64,000 nt of DNA, taken from Paracoccaceae bacterium (lineage in GTDB: Bacteria > Pseudomonadota > Alphaproteobacteria > Rhodobacterales > Rhodobacteraceae). The notes under the pieces were generated by a model, which was not told where the DNA came from, made no database searches, and saw only the letters and a program-made list of their open reading frames with translations. Position 1 is the stretch's first letter. The number at the start of each line of letters is the position of its first letter. The stretch is taken from assembly GCA_024304985.1 (NCBI GenBank), contig JAMWZC010000003.1:124001-188000 (forward strand), given 5' to 3'. Both the position numbers and the translations under genes were made by a program. Positions 8,397 to 16,391 of the stretch are shown here, one piece after another.

Positions 8397-8483
8397 ATCT
8401 GACTGACTTCTTTGCATTTCCCCAGACCTACGCCGCCGCAGGCCCTGTGTGTATTCTGAATATGATTAACAATTCTCGACAAA

Positions 8484-8499
8484 TGTGATAAAGATCACC
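8484..8499. promoter_or_regulatory. CRP/FNR-like palindrome TGTGA-N6-TCACC at the XRE gene start
   Basis: TGTGA at 8484-8488 and TCACC at 8495-8499 are separated by TAAAGA and contain a perfect 5-bp inverted repeat, GTGAT-N4-ATCAC. The layout resembles CRP/FNR-family half-sites. It ends 2 bp before the ATG of the XRE regulator and lies in the 105-bp gap to the divergent desaturase. It leaves no room for a ribosome binding site. Bound protein is unknown; autoregulation by the XRE protein is an alternative. Confidence 0.4.
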
Positions 8500-8501
8500 A
8501 A

Positions 8502-9362
8502 ATGAGAGATATTATCGACAAACGCCAGCGCGCCACACAATTCCGCCAGCGCCTCGCCACCGCGATGGAACGCCGGAGCCTGAGCCAGAGCGCCTTGGCC
8601 CGCCAGATCGGCGTGGATCGCTCGACCGTGTCGCAGCTTCTGTCCGATACCGGCGCCCGTCTTCCCAATGCGCAGGTGGTGGGCGAATGCGCCGCCGCTC
8701 TCGGCGTGTCGGCAGACTGGCTTTTGTCACTGTCCGACAGGCCCGAAAGCGCCGCCGACCTGCTGGCCACATCGCTCTCGCTGACCGAAGCGCCGCGCGC
8801 ATTGGTGGATGAACAGATCTTCAGCTGGCACCGCGAGGCGGCGGGCTACAAGATCCGCCACGTCCCCGCTGGCCTGCCCGACATGCTCAAGACACATAGC
8901 CTGCTGGACTGGGAATATACCCCCCATCTGGGCCGCACGACGGAACAGGCGATCAACGCCTCGCAGGACCGGCTGAACTGGATGCGCGGGGCCCATTCCG
9001 ATTACGAGATCGCCCTGCCCCTGCACGAGATGGAAAGCTTCGCCCTCGGCACCGGCTACTACACCGGTCTGTCAGAGGCGATCCGGATCGAACAGATCGA
9101 CCGCTTCCTTGACCTGCACCGGCAATTCTATCCGGGCCTGCGCCTCTATCTTTTCGATGCGCGCCGCGTCTATTCCGCGCCGATCACGATCTTCGGCCCG
9201 CTGCTGGCCGTGCTCTATATCGGACGCAACTATGTGGCCTTCCGCGACAGTGAAAGGGTGCAGGCCTTCACCAAGCATTTCGACCATCTGGTGCGCGAGG
9301 CCAGCATCTCGGCCCGCGATCTGACCACCCATCTGCAAGACCTGCGCGCGCGCATTCAATAA
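8502..9362 (+). CDS. XRE-family transcriptional regulator with C-terminal sensor-like region
   Basis: A 286-aa protein. Residues about 12-65 form a Cro/CI helix-turn-helix (RRSLSQSALARQIGVDRSTVSQLLS), followed by a region (70-286) rich in aromatic residues with no motif I recognise. It is divergent from the fatty acid desaturase and is a candidate regulator of that gene. The long C-terminal region probably senses a ligand or oligomerises. No clear ribosome binding site precedes the ATG; a CRP/FNR-like palindrome occupies that spot, so the transcript could be leaderless. Confidence 0.8.
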   Translation: MRDIIDKRQRATQFRQRLATAMERRSLSQSALARQIGVDRSTVSQLLSDTGARLPNAQVVGECAAALGVSADWLLSLSDRPESAADLLATSLSLTEAPRALVDEQIFSWHREAAGYKIRHVPAGLPDMLKTHSLLDWEYTPHLGRTTEQAINASQDRLNWMRGAHSDYEIALPLHEMESFALGTGYYTGLSEAIRIEQIDRFLDLHRQFYPGLRLYLFDARRVYSAPITIFGPLLAVLYIGRNYVAFRDSERVQAFTKHFDHLVREASISARDLTTHLQDLRARIQ

Positions 9363-9377
9363 CCAAGGCGCGCCCGC

Positions 9378-9398
9378 TTCATCTTGCCATAAATACTC
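9378..9398. repeat. 21-bp intergenic repeat, copy 1
   Basis: TTCATCTTGCCAT followed by AAATACTC. It lies between the convergent ends of the XRE regulator and the lipocalin gene. It is one of seven copies of TTCATCTTGC...AAATACTC in the window, all just downstream of genes. A single copy is not self-complementary. Confidence 0.75.
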
Positions 9399-9409
9399 AA
9401 ATCCGCGCC

Positions 9410-9928
9410 TTAGCGGGCATTTTGCAACCGTGCCAAGTCATAGCCATACCAGTCCAAAATCTCACGCGCCGCGCGCAGACGGTCGGGCGCAGATATCGCG
9501 CTGCGATCCAGAATGAACGCCTGCGACCCCGACGGCGTGCCCAGAACGGCGGTGCGGAACCCCTCATCCACCCAAAGCACCCACAGAGCCTCGCCCTCAG
9601 GTGCCACCGGTCGCAAGCGTCCGGGTCCCTCCAGCGCATAGACGCGCCGCTCTGCCGCGCCATCCGGCCCCGTCACATCCGCCACGATCTGCCCGGTCGT
9701 GGCGCGCCGGTAAAGATGCCGCTCTGCCGTCACCACCTGCTCCGGCGTCGCAAAAGCGGCAATCTGCACCCATTCACCCAGAAACCGCTCCGTCTCGAAC
9801 CGCTGGGTCGAGGCGAAGGGCGCGCTTGTGTCACGAAATCCCTCGCCCTTGGGGGGCGGGGCCGCACAGGCTGCCAGCAAGACCAGCGCCAGCAGGCCAA
9901 GGCGCAGACGGATGGCAAGGATGGGCAT
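9410..9928 (-). CDS. lipocalin-family outer-membrane lipoprotein (Blc-like)
   Basis: A 172-aa protein. The N-terminus MPILAIRLRLGLLALVLLAAC is a lipoprotein signal with lipobox LAAC. The mature part has a lipocalin motif 1 equivalent (FLGEWVQIAAFATP), a strand-rich core and the late segment GYDLARLQNAR. Bacterial lipocalins bind lipids or fatty acids at the outer membrane. The ATG at 9928 is supported by AGGAG 7 nt upstream and by the position of the signal peptide; longer in-frame starts add only low-complexity residues. Confidence 0.78.
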   Translation of the reverse strand: MPILAIRLRLGLLALVLLAACAAPPPKGEGFRDTSAPFASTQRFETERFLGEWVQIAAFATPEQVVTAERHLYRRATTGQIVADVTGPDGAAERRVYALEGPGRLRPVAPEGEALWVLWVDEGFRTAVLGTPSGSQAFILDRSAISAPDRLRAAREILDWYGYDLARLQNAR

Positions 9929-10024
9929 CAGAACTCCTGTCAGGGCAGAGCAGCGCATCGCCGCCCCGCACCCTAGGGGCGCGCGCCCCTGTCGCGCAAG
10001 GCGATACCTGTCGATCGGCAAGGC

Positions 10025-11269
10025 TCAGCGCAAGCGCCGCACCGCCCACCAGCTTGCCCCGGCCATCAGCCCTGCCGTCGCCAGACACAGCGGCACACCG
10101 CCAATCTGATAGGATAGACCGGACAGAAGCGTGCCCAACAGCCGCCCCGCCGCGTTGGACATGTAGTAGAACCCCACATCCATCGTCACCCGCGCATCAC
10201 TGGTGAAGGCCAGGATCAGATAGGAATGCACCGCCGAATTGATCGCAAAGACAAAGCCGAACAGCAACAGCCCCGCCACCAGACTGCCCGTCAGCCAAGC
10301 CGCTGGCGCCCCCGCCAGAAAGGCCAGCGCCGCCAGCGCCAGCGGGATCGGCACCAGCAGCCCCGCCCAGCGGATCGCTTGGCCCACGATCTCGGATTCA
10401 GGCCGCAGCGCCGCGCGCAGCAGACGCGGGGCGCTCGCCTGCACCGCGCCATAAGCGATGATCCACAGCGCCATGAACCCGCCGATCAGGAAAAACGCAG
10501 CCCGCGCCCCCTCGGGCGTTCCGTCCGACAGGACCGACTGGAAATAGATGGGGATACCCACGACGAACCACACATCCCGCGCGCCAAACAGGAACATCCG
10601 CGCCAGCGACAGCCGGTTGATGCGGGCATCCTTGGACCAGACCTGCGAAAACTTCGCTTCTTTCTTGCCCGCAGGCAGGCCCGCCGGCATGAACAGCATC
10701 ACCGCCGTCAGGATCACGGCCAGCACGCCCGCCATGGCCCAGACCGCAGGCACGAACCCCACCAGCCCCAAGAGCGCCGCGCCCATGAAAAAGCCCAATC
10801 CCTTGACCGCGTTCTTCGATCCGGTCAGCAGCGCCACCCAAAGGAACAATCCCCCATCCGCCTTGGGGGCCAAGACCTTGACCGCCGATTTCGACGCCAT
10901 CTTGGACAGGTCCTTGGCCACGCCAGACGCCCCCTGCACCGCCATGACAAACGCGACCGAGGCCGCCACCGTCCATGTCGGGTCCAACTGCGCCAGCGCC
11001 GCCAGCGCCACGATCTGAATGCCCAGCCCCGCATAGAGCGTTGCCGTCAGCCCGAACCGCGCGGCAATCCAGCCCGCCGACAGGTTGGTGACGATCCCCG
11101 CCACCTCATACAACAGGAAAAGCCAGGCCAGTTGCACCGGGCTGAACCCCAACCCGTTGAAATGCAGCAGCACCAGCATCCGCAGCGCGCCATCCGACAG
11201 CATGAAGGCCCAATAGGCCGCCGTCACCGCCGCATAGGCGCGCAAGGCGCTGGGTGCGGCTGCGCTCAC
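10025..11269 (-). CDS. arsJ: ArsJ organoarsenical efflux MFS transporter
   Basis: A 414-aa protein with about twelve membrane helices, matching the ArsJ pattern including [19 protein letters not shown] and [18 protein letters not shown] after helix 4-5. ArsJ exports 1-arseno-3-phosphoglycerate, which then breaks down to arsenate outside the cell. It is the third gene of the arsenic operon. A GTG at 11269 overlaps the GAPDH stop as GTGA, giving tight translational coupling, and is preferred over further-upstream starts inside the GAPDH frame. Genetic context makes the identification firm. Confidence 0.93.
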   Translation of the reverse strand: MSAAAPSALRAYAAVTAAYWAFMLSDGALRMLVLLHFNGLGFSPVQLAWLFLLYEVAGIVTNLSAGWIAARFGLTATLYAGLGIQIVALAALAQLDPTWTVAASVAFVMAVQGASGVAKDLSKMASKSAVKVLAPKADGGLFLWVALLTGSKNAVKGLGFFMGAALLGLVGFVPAVWAMAGVLAVILTAVMLFMPAGLPAGKKEAKFSQVWSKDARINRLSLARMFLFGARDVWFVVGIPIYFQSVLSDGTPEGARAAFFLIGGFMALWIIAYGAVQASAPRLLRAALRPESEIVGQAIRWAGLLVPIPLALAALAFLAGAPAAWLTGSLVAGLLLFGFVFAINSAVHSYLILAFTSDARVTMDVGFYYMSNAAGRLLGTLLSGLSYQIGGVPLCLATAGLMAGASWWAVRRLR

Positions 11270-12276
11270 ATCGCCCCCGCAACCATGCGGGCAATATCGG
11301 CCATCCGGCAGGTATAGCCCCACTCGTTGTCATACCACGCGTAAACCTTCACCTGCGTGCCATTGACCACCATGGTCGAGGGCGCGTCGATAATGGCCGA
11401 GCGCGGGTCGCCGCGATAATCGCAGGACACCAGCGGACGCTCCTCATAGCCCAGAATACCCTTCAGATCGCCCTCGGCGGCGGCCTTGAACAAGCAGTTC
11501 ACCTCTTCCACCGTGGTCGCCCGCTCCATCTCGAACACGGCATCGGTGATCGAGGCATTGAGCAGCGGCACCCGCACCGCATGGCCGTTCAAACGGCCTT
11601 TCAGTTCCGGGTAAATCAGCGTGATCGCCGTGGCACTTCCGGTCGTCGTGGGGATCAGGTTCATCAAGGCCGACCGCGCGCGGCGCATGTCCTTGGCGGG
11701 CCTGTCCACGATGGTCTGCGTATTTGTCACATCGTGAATTGTCGTGATTGATCCGTGCTTTATACCCAGCACCTCATGCAGCACCTTCACAACCGGAGCC
11801 AGGCAATTCGTCGTGCAACTGGCCGCCGTGATCAGGTCATGCCGCCCCGGATCATAGAGGTGATGGTTCACGCCGTAGACAAGGTTCAACGCCCCGCCAT
11901 CCTTGACGGGCGAAGAGACGATCACCTTCTTGACCCCCGCCGCATAGTAAGGCGCCACCTTCTCGGCGGTCTTGAACACGCCCGTGCAATCCAGCACCAG
12001 ATCGACGCCCAGCGCCGCCAGCGGCAGATCCTCGATCCGCTTGTGAGCTGTCACCTGCATCCGCTGCCCGTTCAGGGTCAGGCTATCGGTGTCAAAAGCG
12101 ATATCCCCGCGCCAGCGGCCATGCACGGAATCGAACTCCATCAGCAGCGCATGCTGATCGGGGCGTCCCGCCGGATCGTTCAGCAGGACAATCTGCCCCT
12201 GCGCGGGGTCATCCGCCAGCGCCCGCAGCAGCAATTTTCCGATGCGGCCAAAGCCGTTCAGCGCAATACGGGTCAT
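11266..12276 (-). CDS. ArsJ-associated glyceraldehyde-3-phosphate dehydrogenase
   Basis: A 336-aa GAPDH with an N-terminal Rossmann motif (LNGFGRIGK), the catalytic cysteine at 154 in ASCTTNC, and the C-terminal signature WYDNEWGY. In arsJ operons this enzyme uses arsenate in place of phosphate to form 1-arseno-3-phosphoglycerate, the ArsJ substrate. Both ends are coupled by 4-nt overlaps: ATGA with the upstream arsR-arsC fusion (12273-12276) and GTGA with arsJ. This is a dedicated detoxification isozyme by context; the glycolytic enzyme is presumably elsewhere. Confidence 0.93.
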   Translation of the reverse strand: MTRIALNGFGRIGKLLLRALADDPAQGQIVLLNDPAGRPDQHALLMEFDSVHGRWRGDIAFDTDSLTLNGQRMQVTAHKRIEDLPLAALGVDLVLDCTGVFKTAEKVAPYYAAGVKKVIVSSPVKDGGALNLVYGVNHHLYDPGRHDLITAASCTTNCLAPVVKVLHEVLGIKHGSITTIHDVTNTQTIVDRPAKDMRRARSALMNLIPTTTGSATAITLIYPELKGRLNGHAVRVPLLNASITDAVFEMERATTVEEVNCLFKAAAEGDLKGILGYEERPLVSCDYRGDPRSAIIDAPSTMVVNGTQVKVYAWYDNEWGYTCRMADIARMVAGAM

Positions 12277-13127
12277 GCGGATATTCCCTTTTGATTGGCA
12301 TCCTGGCCAATGTCATCAATGCGTTTTTGCAGGCTGATCCGATCCAGCTCGGCCATGGGCAAGGCGACAAAGGCCGCGATCCGGCGGCGCATGGCGTCAA
12401 ATGCTGTGGCAAAGGCCAGCGCCTGCTCCGCCTCGGTCCCGGTCTCCTTGACCGGGTCGGGGATGCCCCAATGCGCGCTCAGCGGATGGCCGGGCCAGGG
12501 CGGGCATTCCTCCGATGCCGCGCGGTCGCAGACCGTAAAGACGAAATCCATCACCGGCGCGCCCTCGCCCTCGAATTCCGACAGGTCCTTGGACCGCAGC
12601 GCGGCGGTGGCGAACCCGGCCCGGTCCAGCAGGGCAATCGCCCGTGGATGCGGCACCCCGCGCGGGATGGTGCCAGCGGAAAAGGCGCGGAAACGCCCCT
12701 GCCCCAGCTCGTTCAACAGCGCCTCGGCAAAGATCGAGCGCGCGGAATTGCTGGTGCAGATGAACAATACGTTGAACATCCTCGTCTCCTGTCCTGTGTG
12801 GGATAACATCTCGGCCCCCGGAAGATGGGCGCAGATCTCGGGCCGCCCCCGGCAGCAATCATCGACCAGAAATGTAACAAGTTGCCCCGCGCGCTCCAAA
12901 TCGACGCTGTAGAAGATCGACCGCCCCTGACGGGTCGCGCGGATCAGCCCCGCCCGTTCCAGATCAGCCAGATGGTGCGAGAGGGTATTCTGTTTGAGAT
13001 CAAGCGCGTCCGCTATCTCGGTCGGACGCACGCCCTGCGGCATATGCCGCATCAGAAGGCGGAACACAGACAACCGCCCGGCATGGCCGAGGGTCGCAAA
13101 AGCGGAAATGGCGAGGTTTGTATCCAT
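12273..13127 (-). CDS. ArsR-ArsC fusion: arsenic-responsive repressor fused to LMW-phosphatase-type arsenate reductase
   Basis: A 284-aa fusion. Residues 1-100 are an ArsR winged helix ([39 protein letters not shown]) ending with candidate As(III) ligands Cys91, Cys92 and Cys99 ([11 protein letters not shown]). Residues 118-265 are a low-molecular-weight phosphatase fold with the CX5R loop at Cys124-Arg130 (FICTSNSAR), the catalytic site of thioredoxin/glutaredoxin-type arsenate reductases. The protein should repress its own operon and reduce arsenate. The start ATG at 13127 lies inside a large inverted repeat that is the likely operator. The fusion is known in other bacteria. Confidence 0.93.
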   Translation of the reverse strand: MDTNLAISAFATLGHAGRLSVFRLLMRHMPQGVRPTEIADALDLKQNTLSHHLADLERAGLIRATRQGRSIFYSVDLERAGQLVTFLVDDCCRGRPEICAHLPGAEMLSHTGQETRMFNVLFICTSNSARSIFAEALLNELGQGRFRAFSAGTIPRGVPHPRAIALLDRAGFATAALRSKDLSEFEGEGAPVMDFVFTVCDRAASEECPPWPGHPLSAHWGIPDPVKETGTEAEQALAFATAFDAMRRRIAAFVALPMAELDRISLQKRIDDIGQDANQKGISA

Positions 13128-13155
13128 ATTTCCTGAATACCGGAAATACGGATAC
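13120..13155. promoter_or_regulatory. ArsR operator: long inverted repeat over the arsRC start
   Basis: The left arm GTATCCATATTTCC (13120-13133) and right arm GGAAATACGGATAC (13142-13155) pair at 13 of 14 positions around an 8-bp spacer. The start codon of the arsR-arsC fusion (13125-13127) sits in the left arm. Size and placement fit autorepression by the ArsR domain. The aldo/keto reductase upstream on the same strand stops at 13179, so the ars promoter must lie within about 50 bp and overlap this element. Confidence 0.75.
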
Positions 13156-13178
13156 AGTCAAGCCGAGTCGTGGCGAAA

Positions 13179-14225
13179 TCAATACGGCAAAGGATGCGCC
13201 CGGTGCAGCGCGTCGATCCGCGCCGCCAGCCCTTCGGGCAGGGTCATCCCCGCACCCGCCAGCACATGATCCAACTGATCCTGCGTGCTGGCCCCGAAGA
13301 TCACAGACGTCATGAAAGGCCGCCCCGCCGCCCAGGCCAGCGCCATATGAACCGGGTCGATCCCGAACTCTGTCGCCAGATCCAGATAGGCTTGCACCGC
13401 GACAAAGGCGCGATCCGTGATCCGCCCGCCCAGATCCGGCGTGCGCGACCGGCGTGACCCGTCAGGCACCACACCCCCCTGATACTTGCCCGTCAGCAGC
13501 CCCGCCGCCAATGGCGAGAACGCCAAAAGCCCCACATCCTCATTCGCCGCCACCTCGGCCAGATCGGTGTCGAACATCCGGCACATCAGCGAATATTCGT
13601 TCTGGATCGAGGCGACACGCGGCCAGCCCCGCGCATCCGCGATCCGCGCCCATTGGGTCGTGCCCCATGCGCTTTCATTCGACAGGCCGAAATGGCGGAT
13701 ATTGCCCTTCTCGACCTGCCGCTGCAGCGCCTCCAGCGTGTCTTCCATATTGGCGATGGTCTCGGCCCGGTTCTGGGATGAAGGATCATAGCCCCAGTTG
13801 CGCCGGAACATATACGATCCGCGATTGGGCCAGTGAAACTGGTAAAGGTCGATCACATCGGTTTTCAACCGCTTCAATGATCCTTCCACCGCCCCCGGAA
13901 TCGTGGCCGATGTGATGGGCGCGCCGTCGCGCACATGGGCCATCCCCTCGCCCGTGTGCTTGGTGGCCAGGATATACTCGCCCCGCCGCCCCCGGTTGGC
14001 CGCCTGCCAGTTGCCGATGACCTCTTCGGTCAGACCGATGGTTTCCTTGGCCACCGGGTTCACCGGATACATCTCGGCGGTGTCGATGAAGTTGATCCCC
14101 GCCGCCAGCGCCGTCTCGATCTGGCGATGGGCCTCTGCCTCGGGTGTCTGGGTGCCATAGGTCATCGTGCCAAGGCACAGCTCGCTCACCATCAGGCCAG
14201 TGCGGCCCAGCGGATTCATCTTCAT
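13179..14225 (-). CDS. aldo/keto reductase, Tas-like
   Basis: A 348-aa NADPH-dependent aldo/keto reductase. Visible marks are GTMTYGTQTPEAEAHRQIETA, the catalytic FIDTAEMYP tyrosine region, LYQFHWPNR and the C-terminal GASTQDQL cofactor loop. The MYPVNP and VIGNWQ segments resemble the Tas/YajO group. Substrate unknown. The ATG at 14225 is supported by AAGGAGA 8 nt upstream; an ATG at 14243 lies before that site. It is divergent from imuA, and the LexA box between them may also touch its promoter. Confidence 0.88.
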   Translation of the reverse strand: MKMNPLGRTGLMVSELCLGTMTYGTQTPEAEAHRQIETALAAGINFIDTAEMYPVNPVAKETIGLTEEVIGNWQAANRGRRGEYILATKHTGEGMAHVRDGAPITSATIPGAVEGSLKRLKTDVIDLYQFHWPNRGSYMFRRNWGYDPSSQNRAETIANMEDTLEALQRQVEKGNIRHFGLSNESAWGTTQWARIADARGWPRVASIQNEYSLMCRMFDTDLAEVAANEDVGLLAFSPLAAGLLTGKYQGGVVPDGSRRSRTPDLGGRITDRAFVAVQAYLDLATEFGIDPVHMALAWAAGRPFMTSVIFGASTQDQLDHVLAGAGMTLPEGLAARIDALHRAHPLPY

Positions 14226-14303
14226 CGGATCGGTCTCCTTCATACGTGATCGCGGCGGAACCTAACCTGTTTTCAGGCTGCGTCACCCCCGAAAAGGGAT
14301 TTG

Positions 14304-14318
14304 GAACAAATCAGGAAC
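14304..14318. promoter_or_regulatory. LexA (SOS) box of alphaproteobacterial type
   Basis: GAAC (14304-14307), seven bases, GAAC (14315-14318) is an exact match to the direct-repeat LexA box GAAC-N7-GAAC of alphaproteobacteria. It lies 16 bp before the imuA ATG, with TAGACT at 14323-14328 as a possible -10 element. It predicts induction by DNA damage. Confidence 0.85.
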
Positions 14319-14334
14319 ATGCTAGACTGACACC

Positions 14335-14967
14335 ATGACGATTCCCCTCAACCCCACCCTTCTGACCCGCGCCCCGCAGCGTGACCGCCCGGCCCTGATG
14401 CTGACCGGCGACATCCGCCTGACGCTGGCCCGCCTGCACGAAGCCTGCGGCCCCGCCCGGCGCAGCTTTGCCATCTGGCTGGCGGGCGCGGTGCAGCGCC
14501 AAGGCCCCGGCCCGGTGATCTGGATCGCCCCGCGCCACCTGCCCGACCGGCCCAACCCGGATGGGATGGTGGGGCTGGCCCGGCCCGAAGGCTTTCTGCA
14601 TCTGTCCCCCCAACGCCCCGAAGACCTGCTCTGGTGCATGGAGGAATGCTTGCGCAGCGGTGCCGCCCCTCTTGTCGTGGCCGACCTGCCCGCCCCCCCC
14701 GGCCTGACACCTGTGCGTCGCCTGCATCTGGCCGCCGAAACAGGGGCCGCTGAAGGGGCCTTCGCCCCCCTTGGCCTGATCCTGACGCCCGAGGATGGCG
14801 GCGCGCAGGGGGTGGAGTCCCGCTGGCACATGGCCCCCGCCCACCGGCCCGACCGGCAAGGCTGGACCCTGCGCCGCCTGCGCGCACGGCAAGACCCGCC
14901 CCGCGACTGGCAATTGCACGGCCCCACTCATGCCGCAACCGGACCGATCCGGGCCGCAGTTGCATGA
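14335..14967 (+). CDS. imuA: ImuA-like SOS mutagenesis protein, without adjacent imuB/dnaE2
   Basis: A 210-aa RecA-like protein of the Rhodobacterales ImuA type. It shows LHEACGPARRSFAIWLAG near the N-terminus, WIAPRHLPDRPNPDGM, EDLLWCMEECLRSGAAPLVV, and a C-terminal LTPVRRLHLAAE ... GVESRWHMAPAH. ImuA normally acts with ImuB and DnaE2 in error-prone lesion bypass. Here the next gene is an MFS transporter instead. The perfect LexA box directly upstream supports SOS control and so the assignment. Cofactors may be encoded elsewhere. The ATG at 14335 is the only reasonable start. Confidence 0.72.
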   Translation: MTIPLNPTLLTRAPQRDRPALMLTGDIRLTLARLHEACGPARRSFAIWLAGAVQRQGPGPVIWIAPRHLPDRPNPDGMVGLARPEGFLHLSPQRPEDLLWCMEECLRSGAAPLVVADLPAPPGLTPVRRLHLAAETGAAEGAFAPLGLILTPEDGGAQGVESRWHMAPAHRPDRQGWTLRRLRARQDPPRDWQLHGPTHAATGPIRAAVA

Positions 14968-14968
14968 A

Positions 14969-15028
14969 GAGTATTTGAAGAACGATGAAGGGCGCACGCC
15001 CCGCCCCTTCATCCTTCCCCAAATACTC
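14969..15028. repeat. 21-bp intergenic repeat, copies 2 and 3 in inverted pair
   Basis: One copy (GAGTATTT...GATGAA, 14969-14989) faces another (TTCATC...AAATACTC, 15008-15028) across a GC-rich spacer. Together they can fold into a hairpin with stems GAGTATTT/AAATACTC and GATGAAGGG/CCCTTCATC. It sits 2 bp after the imuA stop and may end that transcript. Confidence 0.75.
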
Positions 15029-15095
15029 AGGCAACAGCCCGCAAAACATGCCAAGCCCTCTTGCCATCCCCGGCCGGATGGGCAGGACTGGCCCC

Positions 15096-16319
15096 ATGCG
15101 CCTGATGATCTCCTTTGCGGCCCTGTTTCTGTCTGTGATCCTGCTCCAGCTCTCGACCGGGGGCGTGGGGCCGCTGGATGCGTTGTCGGGCATCACGCTG
15201 GATTTCACCAACGCGCAGATTGGCCTGCTGGGCTCGGCGCATTTCTTCGGCTTCTTCATCGGCTGCTGGTGGGCCCCGCGCCTGATGGGGACCATCGGCC
15301 ATTCGCGCGCCTTCGCCGCCTTCACCGCGGCGGGGGCCATCGGCCTGCTTGCCCATATGCTGGTGATCGACGCCTATGCCTGGGCGCTGATGCGGGTGGC
15401 CTCCGGCCTCTGCGTGGCGGGGTGCTACACGGTGATCGAGGCATGGTTGCAGGCCAAGCTGACCAACGAGACACGCGGCCGCGCCATGGGCACCTACCGC
15501 GTGGTCGATATGGGCGCGTCACTGGTGGCACAGATGCTGATCTCGGTGCTGGAGCCGGCCTCTTACGTCTCCTACAACCTGCTCGCCCTCCTGTGCTGCG
15601 CCGCCCTGCTGCCCATCACCCTGACCCGCACCGCCGAGCCTGAAACCCCCGACGCCCTGCGCCTGCGCCCGATGCTGGCCGTGACCCGCTCGCCGCTGGC
15701 CGCCGCGGGGGTGGTGGTGGCGGCGCTGTCCAGCGCCTCCTTCCGCATGGTCGGTCCCGTCTACGGCCAGGAGGTCGGCCTCGCCGTCGATCAGATCGCC
15801 TGGTTCCTGTCGGCCTTCGTCGCGGGCGGGGCGCTGGCGCAATATCCCGTGGGCTGGCTGGCCGATAAATACGACCGCCGCTGGGTGCTGATCTGGCTCT
15901 CCATCGCCTCCATCGCCAGCTCCGCGCTGACGGCGCTCACGGGGGATCTGGGCACCGCAGGCGTGCTTTTGACCGCGACGCTGTTCGGGGCCACGACCTT
16001 CCCGATCTATTCCGTCGCCGCCGCCCATGCCCATGATTTCGCCGATGCCTCGGAACGGGTCGAGCTTTCCGCCGCCCTCATGTTCTTCTTCGCGCTCGGC
16101 GCGATTGCCGCCCCCCTCATGGCCTCGACCCTGATCGAGGTTTACGGCCCCTCCGCCATGTTCGTCATGATCGGCGCAGGCCATGGCGTGCTGGTGATCT
16201 TCGGCCTGATCCGCATGCGCATGCGCCCCAGCGCGCGCACCCGCACCCGCTATGTCTGGGCCCCGCGCACCTCTTTCCTGATCGGGCGGCTGACCGGGCG
16301 CGCCCGCGACGAGGACTGA
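15096..16319 (+). CDS. MFS transporter (YcaD-like)
   Basis: A 407-aa inner-membrane protein with twelve predicted helices. It shows a motif A-like loop (GWLADKYDRRWVLIW) between helices of the second half and an N-terminal LDFTNAQIGLLGSAHFFGFFIGCWWAP. The RVASGLCVAGCYTVIEAWL segment is typical of YcaD-like major facilitators. Substrate unknown. The ATG at 15096 is preferred because it starts directly before the first helix; the upstream frame runs through the repeat pair. It is preceded by that inverted repeat and probably has its own promoter. Confidence 0.85.
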   Translation: MRLMISFAALFLSVILLQLSTGGVGPLDALSGITLDFTNAQIGLLGSAHFFGFFIGCWWAPRLMGTIGHSRAFAAFTAAGAIGLLAHMLVIDAYAWALMRVASGLCVAGCYTVIEAWLQAKLTNETRGRAMGTYRVVDMGASLVAQMLISVLEPASYVSYNLLALLCCAALLPITLTRTAEPETPDALRLRPMLAVTRSPLAAAGVVVAALSSASFRMVGPVYGQEVGLAVDQIAWFLSAFVAGGALAQYPVGWLADKYDRRWVLIWLSIASIASSALTALTGDLGTAGVLLTATLFGATTFPIYSVAAAHAHDFADASERVELSAALMFFFALGAIAAPLMASTLIEVYGPSAMFVMIGAGHGVLVIFGLIRMRMRPSARTRTRYVWAPRTSFLIGRLTGRARDED

Positions 16320-16391
16320 CACGCACGCCCCGCTGGAACCCCGGCCCACCTTGCGCTAAGGAAGGGCCGAACCGCACAAAGGCTTGATGAC

